DNA of 64,000 bases. Source: Beverwykella pulmonaria (taxonomy: Eukaryota; Ascomycota; Dothideomycetes; Pleosporales; Melanommataceae). The stretch is taken from the NCBI GenBank assembly GCA_001599595.1, contig BCHH01000007.1, positions 1,891,785-1,955,784 on the forward strand, in the 5' to 3' direction. This document shows, one piece after another, positions 58,528 through 64,000 of this stretch. The position numbers and the translations under genes were made by a program. Position 1 is the stretch's first letter. Each line of letters starts with the position of its first letter. The notes beneath the pieces were generated by a model. That model saw nothing but the letters and a program-made list of their open reading frames with translations, had not been told where the DNA came from and did no database searches.

Positions 58528-59861
58528 TCATACAAAGCCGTCGTCCCTCCTTCTGACCAACGGATGATCCTCAAACCACCGTAGCAGTGTTTGATACAAT
58601 ACTAGCATGGTCCCTGATTGCACAGATGTCCAGACGAACCGGGGCCCTACGCCTCTGAACCATCCCCCAACACCTTCTGTCTTGTAAATTATTTTCAGCC
58701 CCGTCAGTACGGAGGAGGTGTCTAGCATTGCTGCGCCGTGTGTGCGGAGAGTAGTGGAGGGTGAAGAAGTGGAGATCGGCCGCTTCTGCGGAGGAGGCGG
58801 TTTTCGAGGTTTGGAGGAGGACGAGTGTTTCTTGGGCGTGAGAGTAGCGGCCTGGGGTTTTGCCGGCGCGGATGGTATGTCGTTGTGCTGTGTTTGGATG
58901 CGCGTTTTCACGACATCCAAGGGAGTAGTCAGAATACCGGCCATTCCCCCCGCAGTCGCTGCTGTCAAGATTTCCAGTGGCAACCCAATGTTATTCGACC
59001 CCACATATTTTTTTGCCATGCCTCGTTCCTCTTCGTAGAATGCGAATTGCAGAGCGGAGAAGGGGAGATCACGCCAAAGAGTCGCTTTATAACCATAATA
59101 CAATGCGCCGGCTCCTTCTGTTCGGACTATTGTGCGGATGGCATGCATAGTGGAGCGGTAGTTGTAGCCGGAATTAAAGTGGGGATTGTTGTGACGGCCC
59201 TGGAGCTGGAGGCGCGTTTTAAGGACTTCGGAGGGGACGTATGCGGGCGCGGCGGCGAGGTCCGCTATTAGGCCTGGCAACATGGTTAGCAGTTTTTCTA
59301 TGTACTCTGAACATGTAGTGCAAACTCACCAGCAGCAAAGTACGATACCGAGGGCGCAACGCCGAGATCAATTAACTGCCGCTTGCTCCACTCGTATGCG
59401 CCAAAAAACAGCACTGTCCCAGAGAATGACCCCAGAAATGCCGGTTGGACTCCGCCATATAATCCTTTCCGTATACCCTCTTGCCGCCATATTGTGTAGT
59501 ATGTGTTGCCCATAGAGGTGTACTTGGGCGGCATGTGGGGGTCGCCCTGCTGGCGGGTTTTGACCGTGTCCAGGGAGTGCATCAGCATGTCTCCGGTTGT
59601 TCCCCCAATTCCACCTGCCAGCATCGCCTGAAGTCAAATTATTAGTCGGTGTCTGCATGAGGGCTATCGTCTCAAGGAGCACCTCACGTGAAGGTATGGT
59701 GGTCGCGCTGCCTCCTCGTCTACCTCGACTACCGGCACAGCCCCAAGCTGTGCCAGTTCCTCCACACGCTCCTTTGGAAGTATATGGCTCTTTCGCCCAT
59801 TATCGACGAGGTTGGTAGTGGCGTCGCTCGAGAAGAAGTTGGCCACACGGGCAAGAACCAT
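58528..59861 (-). CDS. Mitochondrial carrier, Mme1/YMR166C type
   Basis: Three exons (59861-59688, 59627-59330, 59273-58528) give 405 aa. Three carrier repeats are visible through their signature: HSLDTVKTRQQG in repeat 1, VPSEVLKTRLQLQGRHNNPHFNSGYNYRS (split here for length) in repeat 2 and TTPLDVVKTRIQTQ in repeat 3, with a PxxVxxx-type second half (GVGPRFVWTSVQSGTMLVLY). The wording closely follows yeast Mme1, an inner-membrane magnesium exporter; transport of Mg2+ here is inferred from that. A Ser/Pro/Lys-rich insert of about 50 residues lies in the loop of repeat 3. The first exon (58 residues) precedes repeat 1. Confidence 0.88.
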
Positions 59862-60444
59862 GAGCGTCGTACCGGGACAGCGGTGACCGCGCTTCCTCGA
59901 ATTGGACAGAGAAGGATCCCGAGGACGCAAATATGGGGGAGGAGGGAAGGGGGAGGAAAAGACAGCGAGAGAGCGGCTGTAGATACTGCTGATGAATGAT
60001 CTTGAGTGTTGGTGTTGAGTTTGGTGATGAGATAAAATCTCGGCCAAGACCGGGAGCGCCGAACACCTGATCCCTGATACGCCACGGAGAGACCAATTGA
60101 CGGCGCGCGACTTCGAGATATCGAGGAATGCCTTCGAGGATAACACTTGAAGCCCAAGACTCATGTACCAAGCCGTATGAGAACTTGATCCTCTAAACCG
60201 TTCCAATGTTGTCTTCCAGCGGCCCATCTGTTTCCAGGCAGCTTTAGCCTAAGTGCAACCGGAGCGAGCCGCCGAGCTTCGTGGCACGTGCGAGGCCCGT
60301 GTTTACATCAGGTCCCGCGTACCATCAACTCCACCATCAACACCACGTCCACGCACGCACTCCCTCGCCACGCTGCATCTTTCTTTTACCTTTATACGTG
60401 CCCAATATCCTGCCAGCTACGCGACCCGGTCCATACCACCCACT
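59862..60444. promoter_or_regulatory. Divergent promoter region, carrier / SAP-like membrane protein
   Basis: The two start codons point away from each other across 583 bp. Overlapping minus-strand open frames extend here but lack domains. No TATA box is obvious. Confidence 0.35.
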
Positions 60445-61607
60445 ATGTCTACAACGTGGCTCCAGCGGAAGCGCAAAGGCGAGCTGATAGAACTTGCGGA
60501 GCGCGCTAACATGCCCGTGTGAGCAAATCTTCCAAAAACCGCATGAAGAATAACTGTCTGATTGTATTTAAATTGTAGTAACGACGGCTGGCTCAAAGAC
60601 GAGCTGGTTGACGCGCTGTTCACCCATCTCGAAGCAGGCGAGAGCACCTATGCGAAGCAATCCACCTTCGCCGACTTCTACGGCCGCGCTGCGCGCGGCG
60701 CGTCTCCTGTGAAGCGCGAGCGCTCGTCACCATCTGAAAGCCTCACCGCACTTCCCTACAAGACTCGTAGGCGCCAAACTATAGTCAAGGCGTATGAATC
60801 GTGAGTTCGCTGTTTACCAACGCGTTACGCGTCTGGCTCACCACCTTCTCCAGTGAGGAACCCACGCCCGAAAAGGCCCTTGTAACGCGTACTCCCCAGC
60901 ATGTTTCACGAGTATCTTCGCGTCTCTCTCAGGTCGACATCCCCGCGTCGCCCGCCCAGCTCGCCGAGGTAGCCGACCAGTCCTTCCAAGCTGCCAAATC
61001 GAAGGCGACGGAGCTATGGCACAAGACCAAGATTGATGAGTTCAAGGAGTTGGTTCGAGAGAACGCGAGCTCCGTCACTGCGATCCAGTTGCTTGTTCTG
61101 CTCATCGAGGCGAGCGGTCTGCAGTGGAACACGCTTCAAACGACGCACGTCTACACCAGCCCGGACACAACTCCCTTGAGCTTGAACTCAAGGGAAATCC
61201 ACCTCCCAGACCCCAGTACTCTACTAACGAGCGGCTTCTGGGCCCCCGCGACCCTTTGGTCGTTGACGAGCTGGGTTCTACCTTTGCTCTTCTCGTACTT
61301 CTTCAACTTGACTCTGCGATCAAATACGAATCACAAGACTACCAGCAAGCAATATACGGTTGACCCACTCACTTTCAACATTGTTAGAGCTCTTCTGGCA
61401 TACAGTGCTTATCGCATCCCAAGCATTAGCGCAGCTGTGCTTGGCGAGCCTGGAGTAGCACATGCCGTAGATCTCAGCTGGGGACCATTTGCCGAATCCA
61501 CAGTAAGTACGGTACGTAACAACGTGCCTGGAGGATACTACGGCCTGCAAATTGGAGCTACAGTGGGGGTTCTATACAGCATTTACGATGCGGCTTTGAA
61601 GAAGTAG
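60445..61607 (+). CDS. Membrane protein with N-terminal SAP/HeH-like motif
   Basis: Three exons (60445-60518, 60579-60800, 60854-61607) give 349 aa. Residues about 3-45 (WLQRKRKGELIELAERANMP, NDGWLKDELVDALFTHLEAG) form the helix-extension-helix pattern of SAP/HeH domains, split by intron 1. A basic, Ser-rich linker (SPVKRERSSPSES, KTRRRQTIVKAYES) follows, then an amphipathic region and hydrophobic segments near SLTSWVLPLLFSYFFNL, TFNIVRALLAYSAYRI and YGLQIGATVGVLYSIYDA. A HeH-like motif before membrane segments recalls inner nuclear membrane proteins such as Heh1/Src1, but sequence similarity is weak, so a nuclear-envelope role is only a suggestion. Confidence 0.78.
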
Positions 61608-63087
61608 ACTCTACTCCTTCACGTTTCTAATGTTGGTATATTATGGATATTCAGTCTTCGCACAGCTGTCGATAACGATATGGCTGGGTTCGTTATGCAG
61701 TGGTGTTGGTACCATGTTGGTCGCTTTTCTGCTATGGCGTTGTTTGGTTTGCCTAGCCAATTCTCGAGTTGGCTACACGGCTGGCATTTCTGAGAGATCT
61801 GAGGTTGGATGGCGTTGCGGCGCTCCGCTGGTCAGATACCTTTTGCAAAGTTATTTGTTTGTGCTTGCTGGTCTCTTGCTTTGTTGGTAGTATGATTATG
61901 AATTTTTTGGGGGTTTTGATGTCCAGCATGGAAACCTTTCATTTTGTGGTATTCGACCAGGGTTGAACTCATTGCTCAATCAGGACACTATTTGAGCTCC
62001 TCGCACCTGTTGCATTTGTTGCTTGCATGGAACTCCATGCTTACTTCAGATCAGTTTGATGTAGGTGGATGTTCTACCTCCTATTCTCGCAGACTTGTTT
62101 GTGAAGTGTGTAACCTGCATGATTTCTCAAGGCTTTCTTACTCTACCAAGACGTTTGATACTTTGAGAAGCAGTTTATCTGGCCATTGTAATTGGTCGAG
62201 GCGACGATCGAGTGTAGTAATGAGAAAGGGTATGGGCATACGAGGGGAACTTGAGGATATGTAGTTGCGAATTAGGTGGATTTCCGGTCTGCCATGAAGC
62301 AGGCGGTCAGTATGTTGTATAGCATCTCACCATTCTGAATTTGGCGTCTTTGATGTATGTGGGAATGTGGGACTGCTCTAGATCGACCTACAATGTTTTA
62401 TATTTACGTGGTAGCACAACCCAGAACTCTTCTCATTTTTATCTCTCGTGTGCTACTTTCACGCTCGAGGCTATTAAAATCTGTCTTTGAGCGCCCATTC
62501 AAAGAATTGAACTGGTTGGCTTTCTCTTACCTCCTGCGACTTTGCAGATCGAATAGTGGCAATGCTCCCCGTCTGTTGATGCCGTTACAAGCTACTTCCC
62601 AACGCAAAAATTCTTGGATCTAAGAGATCGAGCCCCACAATGGATCTTTCATTGATTAATCAAACCCAACTATCATTCAAAACTAACGCATGGTGCAGAA
62701 GGAGTTGCCTCTTTTGATTGCTGTTCAAAGGCGTGAATTCAGATTAGACCGCGAACCTGAAGTGAGTCATTGTAAGTGAAGAGCAGAAGCTTCTGAAACC
62801 TTGACACCTCATTACTATCACGGATAATTATCTTTCGCTCCGATGATGTCCAAGAGCGATAGAATATAGCGTCACGCTTCCTTCGATCATCATGCTCAGA
62901 CCCCAAAGTAGCTAGAACATTTCCTTACTCCACTTCCCTAGCCCTCGGCAAACCAGTCCACTTCTCCACATCTCACATACCGCGACTCAGATATCTCTAT
63001 GATGGCGCCTGATATATATAACTGCGCTGTCGAGCCTAAACGCACAGAAGCCTTCCCGGTCTGAAGACTCGCCCTAGTTCAAATATC
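61608..63087. other. Intergenic region
   Basis: T-rich 3' region of the SAP-like gene followed by the promoter of the dioxygenase gene. No gene recognised. Confidence 0.4.
63013..63020 (+). promoter_or_regulatory. TATA box of the dioxygenase gene
   Basis: TATATATA lies 75 bp before the ATG at 63088. Confidence 0.4.
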
Positions 63088-64000
63088 ATGACTTCGACCA
63101 AGTTCCCCGAAGCCGAAGGCCGCGACCTCACACAATACCAACAACAGCTCAACACGGATGGCTGGTGCGTCATTCCAGACGTTCTTTCCCCCACGAAAGC
63201 AGATGAGGCCCTCACCCGCTTATGGGCTGCGGCGGAGGAATCGCGCAAGCGAGGGGTCGATACGTACCTCCCTCATCTTGACCCGAATGAAAGCAATGTC
63301 CGTGTTTTCTACCTCATGGAGTTAGATGAGATATTCCGAGATCTGATTGCGCATCCGACTGCGGTATCGATGGTACAATCGCTGCTGGGAGAGGAGTTTC
63401 TAGTATCAAACTTCACGGCGAATATTGCGAAGCCTGGGAGTGGGAGCATGGGACTGCATAGCGATCTGAGCCTGCAATGTCCGGACCCTTGGGTTAAGCC
63501 ATGGGGGTTAAACATTATTTGGTAGGATATTATTATCCCTCGTCTCACATCAGCTCTGATTATGGAGTTGACAACAACTTCGAATCTTTCTGAGGAATTG
63601 TCGTTAGACTGATATTCAATATTCTTATAGGTGCCTAACTGACGCAACCTTTGAGAATGGCTCTACTCTTTTCATACCCGGATCTCACAAATGGACCACT
63701 CGCTCTGACGTTCCCGACAATGCTGAGTCTATGCTCCAGCCCTTTGAAGCCAAAGCAGGATCAATTGTATGCATGGAAGGCCGCATATGGCACACCTCGG
63801 GAAAGAACATCACCAAAGACCAAGACCGTGCGTTGATGTTTGGGGCGTACAACGCGCCGTTTCTGAGAGGGCAGATCAACTGGGCTGCGGGCCTGAGTGA
63901 GAAGACCAAAGAAACGTTGACGCCGCAGATGAGGGATTGGTTAGGCGTCGATGCTAGGGCCAATACAGGAAGAGTGAAAGGGGTGAACAAGGTTTATTGA
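63088..64000 (+). CDS. Phytanoyl-CoA dioxygenase (PhyH)-like Fe(II)/2-oxoglutarate enzyme
   Basis: Two exons (63088-63521, 63631-64000) give 267 aa; the TGA is the last codon of the window. The N-terminal DGWCVIPDVLSP is the usual PhyH opening. The iron triad is visible as His and Asp in GLHSDLSL and the distal His in RIWHTSGKN; the Arg in DRALMFGAYN would bind 2-oxoglutarate. GSTLFIPGSHKW is a typical PhyH motif. The second half is MPGSH-like and soluble; there is no signal peptide. Family members hydroxylate small molecules, often in secondary metabolism; the substrate is unknown. The 109-nt intron is longer than most here. Confidence 0.9.

Noticed and set aside
1..64000. CRISPR arrays, bacterial operons, rRNA genes and complete transposons
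   Set aside because: None found. Intron structure and gene content are those of a fungal nuclear chromosome, and no transposase or reverse transcriptase motifs were seen.

Overview
The window is nuclear DNA of a filamentous ascomycete (Pezizomycotina). Introns are short (mostly 43-110 nt) with GT-AG ends and CTAAC/CTGAC-type branch sites. Gene density is about one gene per 2.5-3 kb. The gene content includes an eEF3 translation factor, a Zn2Cys6 regulator, an ABCB full transporter, an NmrA-like protein and STAND/HeLo-associated relics. Dothideomycetes is my guess from overall style only.

Layout. 1-3.7 kb: two broken genes back to back, a minus-strand HET-s/HeLo-type C-terminal domain and a plus-strand kinase-Sel1-ankyrin gene, both lacking their 5' ends. 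5.9-10.6 kb: a multi-KH RNA-binding protein and a mitochondrial rhodanese. 12-16.8 kb: a 15-exon ABCB multidrug-type transporter (minus). 16.8-19.8 kb: gene-poor, with a possible relic. 19.9-24.1 kb: a glycine-zipper low-complexity protein and a TTC27/Emw1 TPR protein. 26.2-30.8 kb: a small CC-motif protein, an F-box-like protein, a decayed second copy of it, an acidic unknown protein and a truncated fungal STAND N-terminal relic. 31.3-35.5 kb: mitochondrial malate dehydrogenase and a dual-targeted carnitine acetyltransferase. 36.7-41.7 kb: an NmrA-like protein, a transcription-factor-like protein and a short-chain dehydrogenase. 42-52.1 kb: a housekeeping block with Bms1, a Pbi2-type protease inhibitor, a PDH/BCKDH kinase and eEF3. 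54-56.5 kb: a Zn2Cys6 regulator converging on an isochorismatase-like hydrolase. 58.5-64 kb: an Mme1-type mitochondrial carrier, a SAP-like membrane protein and a phytanoyl-CoA dioxygenase-like enzyme whose stop codon is the last codon of the window.

Functional themes. Mitochondrial and peroxisomal carbon metabolism is well represented (MDH, carnitine acetyltransferase, pyruvate-dehydrogenase-type kinase, mitochondrial carrier, rhodanese), as is ribosome production and translation (Bms1, eEF3). These look like ordinary dispersed fungal genes, not one operon-like unit. The accessory parts are the decayed NLR/kinase genes at the left edge, the duplicated F-box-like locus near 28-29 kb and the small regulator-hydrolase pair near 55 kb. 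I found no convincing new multi-gene system. The most unusual details are a duplicated peroxisome-signal-plus-stop unit, two GC-AG introns with the same donor, and the head-to-head gene breakpoint.

Exon boundaries were worked out by eye from splice consensus, frame and family similarity; they are predictions.
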